Source: Ustilago trichophora
Taxonomy: Eukaryota > Basidiomycota > Ustilaginomycetes > Ustilaginales > Ustilaginaceae
Direction: 5' to 3'
Assembly (NCBI GenBank): GCA_900323505.1
Contig: OOIN01000007.1
Span: 434,001 to 498,000 of the forward strand
Length of the DNA: 64,000 nt
The notes below the pieces were generated by a model. It saw only the letters and a program-made list of their open reading frames with translations, did no database searches and had not been told where the DNA came from. A program made the position numbers and the translations under genes. This document shows, in pieces, positions 41,701 to 51,231 of the stretch; position 1 is the stretch's first letter; each line of letters begins with the position of its first letter.

Positions 41701-42987
41701 TCCGATGCCTTAGGCCTTGACTCAAATGCTCCGGTTCCCACCGAGTTGGTTTGGTGCTGGCTCTGGCTTCTTGACCGGCAAGTTTGATGACAGCCTTGGT
41801 AAGCCTCGCCTCCCAAGCCTCAAGCCCCAAGCCCACACAGTCCCCCCAAATTTTGCGATTCTCGCTCAAATTGATCGCAGCCAAGACTCTTGATGATGAT
41901 CATGCTTATCGAAATCGCGGTTGTCCTTGCAATTATGAGGTGCAAAAAGGTGTAAGCGAGCATCTCGCTCTGCTTGGCTTCGGCCAAGGGTCGCGCTTGA
42001 TTCTGTTCTTCTCTGTGGAAACACTACGCACCACATGATGTGATTTTTTATCTTGGCCTTGGCCTCTCGTGTTTTTGAGGCAAGGGCATCCGGGCTGTGA
42101 CCTTGTTGATGTTTGGTACTGTTCAGCCAGGGACGCAGAGGAATTTCGAACGCCGTCCACCACTTTTTTTTTTCTTTTTCTTTTTCTCTTTTTCTTTTGG
42201 CCGGCTTGAAGCTGCAGCAATCTGAGACTCAGCGACCGATGCTGGACCTGGAGATTGAATCCAAATCTGGGCTTTTGAGCGGATGAATAGAAAATTGCAT
42301 TTGCCTCCCTGACCTCTCTCAGTACCATATCATCTAAGCGAGATCGGTTCAAGGGAGGATTTCCCCCGCTCCATGAATTGTGGTGGGCTTGCTCTAGCGG
42401 TCCTGAGGCAATACGTGGCCTCTGTTGGATTGTAGCGCTGGATCGCCGTCGGGAAGACTGCTACAAGTTGGTTGCTCTCGCGTTTGCCTTTCTGTCTGGC
42501 GCGTCCCATGGTCAATGAGAATTAGACAAGCTTGGCAGAAGAGTAAGGCTAGCAGGAGAGAGCCCTCAGCTTACAGTTGGCGAGGGGTCGAATTGGCCGG
42601 CTAGGGTTAATCGAGACTTGGAGAGCTGTTCCGTTTACGACGCGTTTTCGAGGTGAAAAGGTGGCGCCGGGCGACGAAGGGATTTCCCGCCTGTATTGGC
42701 AGTCAGTCACCGACGGGTCGCGCTTTTTTGACGGCCTCGAGCACGGCCTTCAGCTTGAGCCTCTCGCCTTGCTTCGCCACCCAACACGCACAAGCAATGG
42801 CCGAGGTGGGTGACTGGTCAAAGCGTGCTGGATTGGGTGGCGAGGGATAGCGCGGAATCAACGACGATTTTCTTCTATCTGGGGCAAATGCACAAGCTCG
42901 AAAACAGCGCTTTTGCTCGAGCCCTCGTTCTGTGGGCATGAACGCTTCACACGACCAGGTCCAATTGCTTGACGGCGCCGGAATCTT

Positions 42988-43014
42988 GCAGCAGCAGCAG
43001 CAGCAGCAGCAGCA
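42988..43014. repeat. (CAG)n trinucleotide repeat, apparently non-coding
   Basis: Nine consecutive CAG units in the gene-poor region. It falls in an open frame on + (Gln run) but that frame shows no other sign of coding. Confidence 0.9.
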
Positions 43015-43249
43015 ATCACCACGCGCGACGAAACTCTGGGGCCGATGCCTGAAGGCCGCAGGCGCAGAGAGCTGCGAATACACACCTTGGCTAGTCTGCA
43101 CCTCATCCACGATGTCAGAACGATGGGATGAATCGGGCAATGAGCGAAATCACTCAACCCAACCCACCTTCGAATTGCTTAGCATCAGCAACGCGGTCAA
43201 AAATTTCTTTGAGGAGATGCAACCGGGCCCCGCGGGGCACAGACATCCA

Positions 43250-43284
<35 letters not shown>
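43250..43284. repeat. (CA)n microsatellite
   Basis: An uninterrupted CA dinucleotide run of about 35 bp in the gene-poor region. Confidence 0.95.
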
Positions 43285-43287
<3 letters not shown>

Positions 43288-44165
43288 TGTACACATACAT
43301 TCTCGGTGCACTGCATGGCGAGATGAAGCGAGGCGTATGGGGCGCTCGCAAAGTGGGGTGGTTGAAGCGCCCACTACCACAACATGCATCCAGAGGACAA
43401 CAGGACAAGGACGACCGAGACCCGAGTGCCTACCACACCGTCTTGGGATTTGAATTGGGATTTGGATCTGAATCAAACCACTCTCTCGATGCTGATTGGT
43501 GTGCCTCTGGCGCGAACTCGGCCAACGCCGTTTTCGAAGGGGAAGGGAGAGGGAGAGGAGAGATGGGACCACCAAGAAAGAATAAGCGAATAACGAAGAC
43601 GAGGCCACAAGGCAACTGCAAGAGAATGGACCAATGAAGAGAGAAGAGCGTCGGAGACTGAAACCATCTAGACCGCAAGTCGACGCGTGTTGCAACAAAA
43701 AATCTGGGTAGTCTGGGTCCCCGCTTTGTGCATATGACGAGTGAGGAGTGAGGGGAAATGCCTGTGGCCCCACCTTCATGTGATTTTGTTTTTTGTTTCG
43801 ATGCAAGCACTTGGCCCCTCTTGCTTTATTTTTCCTTTTTTTCTTTTCTCTTCTGTAACCCTCCGAAATTGGTTCGATTCTCGACCGTCCAATTTTTTTT
43901 TCTCCTTTTTCTCTGGACAAATTTTCTTGCCCCGCTTGTTGATCGCCTTTCCGCTGCGGTTCACCCTGCATTTCTTCCCTCATGGCTCTGGATTTTTTTT
44001 TTTTTTTTTAAATTCCGTTTTGGTTGGTTCTCCAGATTCGGCCACTCGCGTTGCGACTTTGGGGTCCCCATGTGTTGATTGGATGTTTGGCTAGCTTGGT
44101 TGCTCTGCTCTTGTGCCTGCCTTACTCGACTCCCTCACCCACCTGATGGTAGCCCAGGTCGCGTT

Positions 44166-44195
<30 letters not shown>
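44166..44195. repeat. (GGCT)n tetranucleotide repeat
   Basis: About seven tandem GGCT units, about 260 bp upstream of the hexose transporter ATG. Confidence 0.9.
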
Positions 44196-44196
<1 letters not shown>

Positions 44197-44451
44197 AAAC
44201 CACTCACACCCAACACTTTTTTCCGTTCCTTCAGCTACTGTACGCACTAGGCTTTGCTGCCACTATCGCCTAGCCCCCACCGTTGCCCCCTTCTCGTCGT
44301 CTACATAAACCCCCTTCCTCGACCCCCAATCCTCCCATCAATTCCGCATCCTTCATCAAGCTTCGTGGCTCTACTCTCTCCTCAAGGCAAAGCTTGTCCC
44401 TATCACCCTCACCCTTACTACCTTCTTCTCCCCCTTTCTCTCATCATCAAG

Positions 44452-46056
44452 ATGGCTGGAGGTGCTGTTGCCGATGTCGGCTACACCTCTGCTGGCCCCG
44501 TGGCCCGCCCCGTCAACGTCAGGCAGTCGCTCCCTGCTATCCTGGTTGCCGCTGCCTCCGCTTTCGGTGGTGTTCTCTTCGGTTATGACACTGGTACAAT
44601 CTCCGGTCTCCTTGTCATGGACAACTTCAAGGAGACTTTCGGTCAGCGCATGGCCAACGGCGAGTACGACTTGACCACCAACGACACTTCGCTCGTTGTT
44701 TCCATTCTCTCCGCCGGTACCTTCGTCGGTGCTCTTGCCGGTGCTCCCATCTCCGACATCCTCGGTCGACGATGGGGTATGCAGGTTGCTCTCCTCGTTT
44801 TCTGCGCTGGTGTCGTCATGCAGATGGCTACCACCAACCTCGACGTCTTCATTGGCGGTCGTGTTGTTGCTGGTCTCGGTGTCGGTATTCTCTCCACTAT
44901 TGTTCCCATGTACCAGTCCGAGACTGCTCCTCGCTGGATCCGTGGTGCCGTCGTCTCCGGTTACCAGTGGGCTATCACTATCGGTCTTCTCTGCGCTTCC
45001 CTTGCTACTTACGGTACAAAGACCCGCGCCGACAAGAGCTCTTGGCTCATCCCCGTCGGTATCCAGCTCGCTTTTGCTGTCCTTCTCTGCGGTTTCTTCC
45101 TGATCCTCCCCGAGTCGCCCCGTTGGCTCGTCAAGAAGGGCAACCACGAGAAGGCCTCCAGGTCGCTCGCCCGCCTCAACTCCACTGACGTCGATGACCC
45201 CATTGTCCGCTCCGAGCTCTCGGTTATCCAGACCAACCTCGACATTGAGCTTACCCACTCGACCGGCTCTTACCTCGACTGCTTCAAGTTCAACGACCGA
45301 CGATACTTCCTCCGCTCTTTCACTGGTATCTTCATCCAGGCCTTCCAGCAGCTCACCGGTATCAACTTCATCTTCTACTTCGGCACCAGGTTCTTCCAGA
45401 GCGCTCTCCCCGACTCGGATCCCTTTGTCTTCTCGGTCGTCTCCAACGTTGTCAACGTCGTCACCACCATTCCAGGCATGTACATGATGGAGCGTGTCGG
45501 TCGCCGAAACCTCCTCATCTTTGGTGCTATCTGGATGTGCGCTTGTGAGCTCATTGTTGCCGTTGTCGGTACCACCGTCCCCACTTCCAACACCTCCGGT
45601 GGCAAGGCCCTCGTTGCTTTCGTCTGCATCTACATTGCCGGTTTCGCCTCCACCTGGGGCCCTGCCGCTTGGGTCGTCTGCGGTGAGATCTTCCCTCTTG
45701 CCATCCGTGCCAAGGCTCTCTCGCTCTGCACTGCCTCCAACTGGCTCTGGAACTTTGGTATCGGTTACGCTACCCCTTACCTTGTCGACTCTGGTGCTGG
45801 CAAGGCTGGTCTTGGTACCAAAGTCTTCTTTATCTGGACCGGTACCTGCGCTGGCTGCGCCGTCTTCGCCTACCTTTTCATCTACGAGACTCGTCTGCTC
45901 TCGCTCGAGGAGGTCGACGAGATGTACTCGCAGTCGACCGCCCGCAACTCGATCCGTGCCAACGCCGAGATGCGCGCTCGTCGCTCCGACCTCGAGGGTG
46001 CCGTCGCTCCCCCCAAGGAGGACGAGCTCGCCACCCACGACGAGAAGAAGTACTAA
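44452..46056 (+). CDS. HXT1: MFS sugar-porter family hexose transporter
   Basis: 534 residues from ATG 44452 (the frame is open further upstream, but only through C/T-rich leader; the ATG follows a CATCATCAAG context and begins the family's N-terminus). About twelve hydrophobic segments are visible. Sugar-porter signatures are present: GYDTGTISG in TM1, the GRRWG loop, GRVVAGLGVGILST (from residue 136), PESPRWL (from residue 221), QQLTGINFIFYFGT in TM7 and the VGRRN loop. The C-terminal tail is charged and hydrophilic. The protein is a plasma-membrane importer of glucose or related hexoses by proton symport or facilitated diffusion. Codon use is strongly biased (C-ending), implying high expression. 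The symbol reflects likeness to fungal hexose transporters; substrate and orthology to smut Hxt1 are inferred. It converges with the Trm9 end. Confidence 0.9.
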   Translation: MAGGAVADVGYTSAGPVARPVNVRQSLPAILVAAASAFGGVLFGYDTGTISGLLVMDNFKETFGQRMANGEYDLTTNDTSLVVSILSAGTFVGALAGAPISDILGRRWGMQVALLVFCAGVVMQMATTNLDVFIGGRVVAGLGVGILSTIVPMYQSETAPRWIRGAVVSGYQWAITIGLLCASLATYGTKTRADKSSWLIPVGIQLAFAVLLCGFFLILPESPRWLVKKGNHEKASRSLARLNSTDVDDPIVRSELSVIQTNLDIELTHSTGSYLDCFKFNDRRYFLRSFTGIFIQAFQQLTGINFIFYFGTRFFQSALPDSDPFVFSVVSNVVNVVTTIPGMYMMERVGRRNLLIFGAIWMCACELIVAVVGTTVPTSNTSGGKALVAFVCIYIAGFASTWGPAAWVVCGEIFPLAIRAKALSLCTASNWLWNFGIGYATPYLVDSGAGKAGLGTKVFFIWTGTCAGCAVFAYLFIYETRLLSLEEVDEMYSQSTARNSIRANAEMRARRSDLEGAVAPPKEDELATHDEKKY

Positions 46057-47005
46057 GCCATTCGTTGCTTTTGCTTTCCACCTCTCCGCACATCCCTCTC
46101 CTTTATCACTTTTTGCTTGATTTTCAATAAAAATCAACCCCGTTTCTTGATGACAGCATGTCTTCTCTTAACATTGTCACGGATTTACGAACTGTATCTC
46201 AAACATCAAAACGTCTCTGATCCTCAGAACGCTTCATTTTGTCCACCATAGCAATCTCATACCCCATATCTCGGTAAATCCTCGAGTCTGATATCTTGTG
46301 AACATTTTCGCTGAGCATTGCTTGCCACTTTGAGTATCACTGCCTCGCCCTCATGAGCTCATATGACTTTTCAATGTCTTTTTCGAACTCTCAATCTCGT
46401 CGACACCTGAGCAAGTGTAGCTTTGCTTTCATGCACTTGGTGTGCTGCACTTTGGCACTGTCAGAGCTATTGCTTCAGTAATGACGCGAGAGGTTCAGGG
46501 AGGATGTGTTTGTTTCGACGTCGTTTCATTGCTTTCAAACCATCATCTTTTCGCGCACCGTTCCCATTCGAATTCCGACTAACCGGCCCGATAGACAACA
46601 CACACCCTCTTTACTCTGCTGTCATAACCCCCTTTTTTTTTTTTTTTTTTTCTACACAGCCTCAAACCACCAAACTTGTCAAACACTGCCAACATCACCC
46701 CGTCTTCAACTTTAACCTTATCCCCACCCAAACCTCCAGTCATCAAACCTGACAACACACACAACACTCAGCACATAATCTCCAAACAGACAACACTCAA
46801 ACCCCACCAAACACCAACCCTTGCAAATGCACACCCCAACTCGAAAACCCCTATCGTCATTCATTCCAACCCCACAAATGCACAGCACACACAACACGCA
46901 GGGGTGAGGAGAGAGGGAGGGAGGAAGCTCAATCGAGCGCCGCTTTGCTTTGTCTGCGAAGAAATGAACAGTCGTTGTTGTACACCCAGATGCGTCAGGT
47001 TTCTT
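46057..47005. other. 0.95-kb convergent intergenic region
   Basis: This lies between the stop codons of the hexose transporter (+) and the Trm9 part (-). It has a T tract at 46630-46651 followed by about 230 bp of C/A-rich, G-poor + strand (46660-46900), an unusual strand asymmetry. The open + frame through that block is Asn/Thr/Pro/His-rich and is explained by the composition; no gene is supported. Confidence 0.45.
46126..46131 (+). terminator. Polyadenylation signal AATAAA of the hexose transporter gene
   Basis: A canonical AATAAA lies 70 bp past the transporter stop codon in A/T-richer sequence. This is one of the few canonical signals in the window. Confidence 0.5.
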
Positions 47006-48206
47006 TTACGCAGATGCGGAGTGTCGCCATTGCACCCGCCAAACGCCCCACCAATTGCCTCGTTCCCACCCGCCCGCCTCGCGAACGACCTCGACCGACT
47101 CGGCCCCCGCAGCACTGCCTCGCCGGTGGTGCACGGCAGGCATGCTCGCCGCCGCGTCCGAGACGAGCGCCTCGAGCTCTCCCGTGCGAAACATGTGGTA
47201 GTAGCGATTGTAGACCGGTCGTGAATCGGTCGCTTCCTCCACTGTGGGCGCAGCTGCTGATGCGGAGGAGGAGAGCTTCATTTCAGACATCCCTGCTTCA
47301 ATCCCCCCGGCATCCGCAGACGGGGTCGTAGGTTGGCCCTTCTTCCTCTTAGAAGCCTTGGGTGTTTTTGCCTTCTTGTTAGAGGTGGTAAGCACCCACG
47401 GCACGAGCACGTCTTGATCATCGGTGACCTTTGCATCTGCTTCAGAGGGTTGACCGGCCGCCTGCAGGCCGCTGTAGGACACGAGACGATCTTTGGACTT
47501 GATATGGTTCGGATCGTGGATCTCGGGTTGACTTTTGAGCGTCTCTGGATTGAGGGCTTCAAATTGGCGTTTGCCTTCGTCCTTTTGTTCGAGCGCCCAG
47601 ACGAAGATCATGAATCTGCCTCGACCGGAGCTGCCTTCAAGTCGGGGCTCCATAGCTGGCTGACTGGCATCATTCCTAGACAGCGAGGATGGATCTACGG
47701 GTGCAACAATACGGATCAGCTCCTGCACGGAAGCACGCCTCCGTTCCCATGTGGAGAAGTGGTGAATGGTGGCGATGCTGATCGCATAGTCGAAGACACC
47801 GGTGCGCAGCGACGACTGGATGGCATCTCCGACTGCAACTTCTTGACATCTTTTAGCGTCGTCGGCCGACTCCTCTGTGGCGGCGGCCTTGATTTTGCTG
47901 GAATCGCTGCTGTCCAGCATACCAAAGTTGTCTCGAGCCAGACCAATGAGGTTGGATGAGCGGTCGACTCCTACAGTCAGCAGACTGTTCTGGTGCTTCT
48001 CGACATGCGTCTCTTCCGCCAGCACTGGCGCCGCTGTCATGTTCATTGGCAGGGCGAGGGTCGAACGGATCGGGAGATACTTTCCATTGCCGCAACCGAG
48101 GTCGGCGCCCAAGCTGCCTGCAGGGATCGTGCTCAGGAAGGCGGGGATCAACGGCCAGGGCTTGTATCGGGTGCTCGAGAAGTGGGGTGCGATCGTTTCA
48201 TAAATC
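47006..48206 (-). CDS. TRM9: tRNA wobble-uridine methyltransferase Trm9 (ALKBH8-type), 3' exon joined to the Med1 exon
   Basis: This exon begins at 48206 after a CTGCAG acceptor and ends at 47006. It continues the upstream Med1 exon in frame (codon GC|G, then IYETIAPHF), and together they restore the conserved Trm9 opening (YEQQNVHA-IYETIAPHFSS-TRYKPWP). The SAM-binding motif I is GADLGCGNGKYL. Further Trm9 signatures are GVDRSSNLIGLAR, DYAISIATIHHFSTWERR, GRGRFMIFVWALEQ, DVLVPWVL and the terminal PVYNRYYHMFRTGEL. The enzyme, with Trm112, completes mcm5U at tRNA position 34 in the cytosol and supports decoding of AGA and GAA codons. The exon has no ATG upstream of motif I. The nearest in-frame ATG is about 147 codons into the Med1 exon (48749), so no separate Trm9 start is evident. 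A Ser/Ala-rich insertion with a basic stretch (KKAKTPKASKRKKGQ) splits the C-terminal part. Confidence 0.9.
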
Positions 48207-48306
48207 CTGCAGGAGCGAAAGAGAATGGCAGAGGGTCAGATGAGTCAATCTATGCTCGCTTCGTCTGACGGCACGTCACTTTGGGATGGGATGACTACGC
48301 ACTTAC
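48207..48306 (-). other. Intron linking the Med1 and Trm9 exons; its 5' splice site forms a stop codon if retained
   Basis: 100 nt, GTAAGT donor at 48306 and CTGCAG acceptor ending at 48207. Spliced, the exons (2399 and 1201 nt) join into 3600 nt, exactly in frame. Retained, the donor supplies GCG TAA (TAA at 48305-48303), ending a Med1-only protein of 800 residues. This is seen directly in the sequence; use of either form is not known. Confidence 0.75.
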
Positions 48307-50705
48307 GCATGAACATTTTGCTGCTCATAGGAGAGCGGGTCGAAGAACGCTGGAGCAGCTGGCTTTTCGAGCCGCAAGCCCAGCTGCTTCTCAGCCCAGT
48401 CGACGAGCCCGAACACCACATTCTCAAGCGACTCGAGGTCGGTGAGCTTGGCTACGATTGATTGGGCTTCTGGTGAAGAGCTATCGAGTCGAGCGCTCTT
48501 GGTAGACGGATGGTCAGACAATGCCAATTTGGCCTCGGCTGAAAGCGACCAGCCAATCTCAGATGTGCGACTGGAAGGGGAGATGGAAGCATCAAAGACA
48601 ACAGTAGCATCCTTCTCGGCAGAAACGCGGAAAGCAAGCTCCAAGCTGAGGACCCGACGCGCTTCGTCGGTCGAGCCACGGACAGGAGTTCGGAATGCGA
48701 GCGTCACAGGGATCTTGGAAGATGTCTGGTCCGAAGCCGATGCGAGCATGTCGTCCAGAGAAAGATCGTCTGCGACGGCCTGTCTAGCATTCGCAGAGTC
48801 GCCAGAGTCTTCGTGTGACGCGATAGCCGAGTACATAAGCTCGGTGACCTTGACCTCGTCCCGGAGCACCTCAATGGCAGCAAAGAACCTAGACAAGGTG
48901 GAAGATCCAGAGTGTGAGGCATCGCTCTCGTCCATGACATTGCCAGGAGCAGACGGGGCACTCAAAAATGGCAAGGAGTCGATGACAAGGCCTTGGGACT
49001 CTGTGCTGCGCACGCTCTCGACGGTCTGAGCAAGGGTAAAGGTGCAGCGAGCGGGTTTGCGTCTGTCATCTGCGGATTGTTGCGGTCGACGAGACCAAGA
49101 CGCGGCTAGAACGTCCTCGAACCAAGTGGCGCCAGCCGGTGCAACTACGGGCGCTCCAGCAGCGTTGTTGTGAGGAGTTGTTTGCTTGAGGTTGCAGATG
49201 GAAGCGAGTTTGGCCGCGGTGGGTCGTGTGACCACGACGGGCGGAGACAGACGGACGACAAAGTGTAGGGGCACACGCTTCTTGCTGTCTGTAGGTGATG
49301 GTATAGAGCCGAGGGATCTGGCAGGATCGTTGGCTGCAGAAGAAGTCAGCAAATCTTGCGCTGTCGGAGAGACAGGGAAGGAAGGTGTAGCTACGTCGGC
49401 GGGAGGCTGATTGGCGATGGGAAGGTCGAGCGCCTGCACGCCCAACGACAGAGTGTACTCTTGATTCGAGGTGGGGTCCGAGGCAAAGACGGCTTGAAGG
49501 AAAGGCTTGGTGTCATGGAACTTGTGAAGCCCGTGACCGCGGTCGAGTAAATCGGCGGAAGTGGAGAAGGAGGCAGCTTCTGCATCGGAGACGCGCACAG
49601 CAGCGGAGCACAGCTCCTGCAAGGCCGCGAAGAGGTCTGTTGTTCTGGATCCTTGTGGCGCAGCTTCGGTTGCCTTTGCTTCAAGGTCGTCTAGAACGAG
49701 TAGCTCGTTGAGATTTGCGGTCCAGTTGGCAAGGGCTTTTACGACCAGAGACCTGTCGAACGGCAGAGCATTAGGGGCAACGGGTCCGAATAGCTTGTTT
49801 GCAATGAATTCAACATCACGTGCCAGGACGGCTCCGAGGCGAGGATCACGACTGAGCTGCGAGTCAGCAGAGTCAGTGGCGTAAGAGAGCTTCAGCTTGC
49901 ACTTGGGACGGAAGCCCTGAGCTGTGCGGTCCACGAGAAACTCGACGTCAATGACCAAGATCTTGGCGCCTAGAGTCAAGGTATGAGACAGTACGCTCGC
50001 TGAATCCGTGTCGGATGGCTCCGTCATTGCCTCTGGCGATGGCTCAGCGAAAGTCTCGAGTCCGAGCGATTTGGCGGTGTTTTCAAGTGTCTCGCAGAGA
50101 GCTCCCAAGGTTTCAAGGGCAGTCTCCCAGCTGGCCGTAGGTTGCTTAAAGGAGCCAGTGCGCAAGATACCCGCTTGTAATGATGGTGGGAACGGAACGA
50201 CCGACTCTGACTGGGCAAAGGCGTCATTGCGATCTCGATCAGCCGACTTGATAGGTGCAATCGAGTGAGCCAATGCAGTCGTGTGGGTCGAAGTCTCCGT
50301 GAGCAGCGAAATGTAACGGCGTAGTTGGTTTGCAGCGTCAGCATCATCGATTTGCTGAGATGTGCTAGAAGACGATGCGGACGCTTGTGACTTGAGCGCA
50401 GGACTTGAGGCTGCGAATTGTGAAACAGAGTGACGAATCTGAGAGATGAGCTGACGATACTGGTCACGGGACAGTCTTCCGTCGGCGTTGGAAGCCGAAT
50501 AGAGGGACTGAAGTGTAGTGTTGAGAGCATGCATCTGTGCGGATGCCTCCGATTGTTCATTCAGACTGTGCTTGGCCTCGTCGAGTGATTCGAAGAGCTG
50601 TCGTCCAGACGTCGTCGGGACAGCCGAGGTGGATGCCTCTGCTGGATTTTCGCCTCCAGGCGGCAAGCCAGCCGCAGCACCTGTATCCACGTCGGAAGCG
50701 CTCAT
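48303..50705 (-). CDS. MED1: Mediator complex subunit 1 (Med1) homologue, 5' exon of a Med1-Trm9 unit
   Basis: The frame begins with ATG at 50705 (upstream sequence in frame is not ATG-started) and runs to a TAA at 48303-48305 if the intron is kept, giving 800 residues. Otherwise it splices at 48307 into Trm9. The Med1 signature is at about 190-310: a helical segment (SWETALETLGALCETLENTAK), then SLGLETF, then GAKILVIDVEFLVD and KLKLSYATDSADSQLSRD. The ID-hydrophobic strand pair and the following SYA segment match the fungal Med1 domain. Later parts contain beta-rich blocks (FVVRLSPPVVVTR, CTFTLAQTVESVRS, TLAFRTPVRG) that also fit Med1. The product would be part of the Mediator middle module, linking activators to RNA polymerase II in the nucleus. 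It is divergent from the DCAF7 gene over 526 bp. Confidence 0.75.
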   Translation of the reverse strand: MSASDVDTGAAAGLPPGGENPAEASTSAVPTTSGRQLFESLDEAKHSLNEQSEASAQMHALNTTLQSLYSASNADGRLSRDQYRQLISQIRHSVSQFAASSPALKSQASASSSSTSQQIDDADAANQLRRYISLLTETSTHTTALAHSIAPIKSADRDRNDAFAQSESVVPFPPSLQAGILRTGSFKQPTASWETALETLGALCETLENTAKSLGLETFAEPSPEAMTEPSDTDSASVLSHTLTLGAKILVIDVEFLVDRTAQGFRPKCKLKLSYATDSADSQLSRDPRLGAVLARDVEFIANKLFGPVAPNALPFDRSLVVKALANWTANLNELLVLDDLEAKATEAAPQGSRTTDLFAALQELCSAAVRVSDAEAASFSTSADLLDRGHGLHKFHDTKPFLQAVFASDPTSNQEYTLSLGVQALDLPIANQPPADVATPSFPVSPTAQDLLTSSAANDPARSLGSIPSPTDSKKRVPLHFVVRLSPPVVVTRPTAAKLASICNLKQTTPHNNAAGAPVVAPAGATWFEDVLAASWSRRPQQSADDRRKPARCTFTLAQTVESVRSTESQGLVIDSLPFLSAPSAPGNVMDESDASHSGSSTLSRFFAAIEVLRDEVKVTELMYSAIASHEDSGDSANARQAVADDLSLDDMLASASDQTSSKIPVTLAFRTPVRGSTDEARRVLSLELAFRVSAEKDATVVFDASISPSSRTSEIGWSLSAEAKLALSDHPSTKSARLDSSSPEAQSIVAKLTDLESLENVVFGLVDWAEKQLGLRLEKPAAPAFFDPLSYEQQNVHA

Positions 50706-51231
50706 CTCAGCAGCTACTGCAGCGATGATATGATATCGTATCAATGATCGAGGAAGACTTTGGTCAGTGAGTAAAGCAAAAAAGAAGAACAACTGGAAAG
50801 CCGAGTGGGAACTTTTCGACTTTTTTTTTCTTCTCTTGCCTAGGAGAGCGCATTTTGCAGCTTGCGGAAAAGCAGCACATGCGGAATTGCCTGCTTAAGT
50901 AGTCCGTGCGTGAAGCAACTTTGACCGAAACCGCCTCCACGAGACCAACACAGATACGCACACAGCCTCTTTAGCCGATAACCATCACTCCATCACCAAC
51001 TCCATCACCAACTCAATCATCACGCTCACTAGGACTCCACGCGCATCGGCAGCTCTTGGCTCTCTTGCCTCTTCGCCTCCGGATAGCGTGCGGGCTGATC
51101 GGATCTTCCGACACGGAGCGAGCCTTGATTGGCGAACCGAGACCGGTTCTGGATTCGAGCCGTGACTTTTCCCCTGTCTCGTTGTGGCATCCTCTCGTAG
51201 ACCATCGCCATCTCCCACATAGTGCTGCGAC
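50706..51231. promoter_or_regulatory. Divergent promoter region between MED1 and the DCAF7-type gene
   Basis: 526 bp separate the two ATGs. There is a T tract at 50819-50829 and repeated CATCAC / CATCACCAACT strings at 50985-51020. No TATA box is evident. Confidence 0.45.

Larger units (their letters stand above)
38216..44451. other. 6.2-kb gene-poor, repeat-rich region
   Basis: No supported protein gene lies between the PDK1-type kinase and the hexose transporter. It holds an ATCAGG hexamer array (38727-38791), a (CAG)n run (42988-43014), a (CA)n run (43250-43284), T tracts (43992-44009), a GGCT tetramer array (44166-44195) and four TACTGTA/TACAGTA motifs (39939, 40390, 40750, 44236). Between about 40810 and 42350 several fragmentary minus-strand frames follow each other, which could be the remains of a decayed mobile element, but no transposase, integrase or reverse-transcriptase motif survives. 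The last 200 bp are C/T-rich and form the leader of the transporter. The 173-codon frame at 42932-43453 runs through two microsatellites and is not credible. Confidence 0.5.

Noticed and set aside
42932..43453. 173-codon + frame in the gene desert with Gln and His/Thr runs
   Set aside because: It is carried by the CAG and CA microsatellites; the sequence between them shows no coding bias or motif.
44371..46137. 588-codon open frame on the minus strand opposite the hexose transporter
   Set aside because: Same cause: strong C-ending codon bias in the transporter. The antisense product is a repetitive Glu/Asp/Thr/Gly sequence with no fold signature.
46676..47224. 182-codon + frame overlapping the Trm9 3' end
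   Set aside because: Asn/Thr/Pro/His-rich first half from the C/A-rich block, then antisense to the conserved Trm9 C-terminus.
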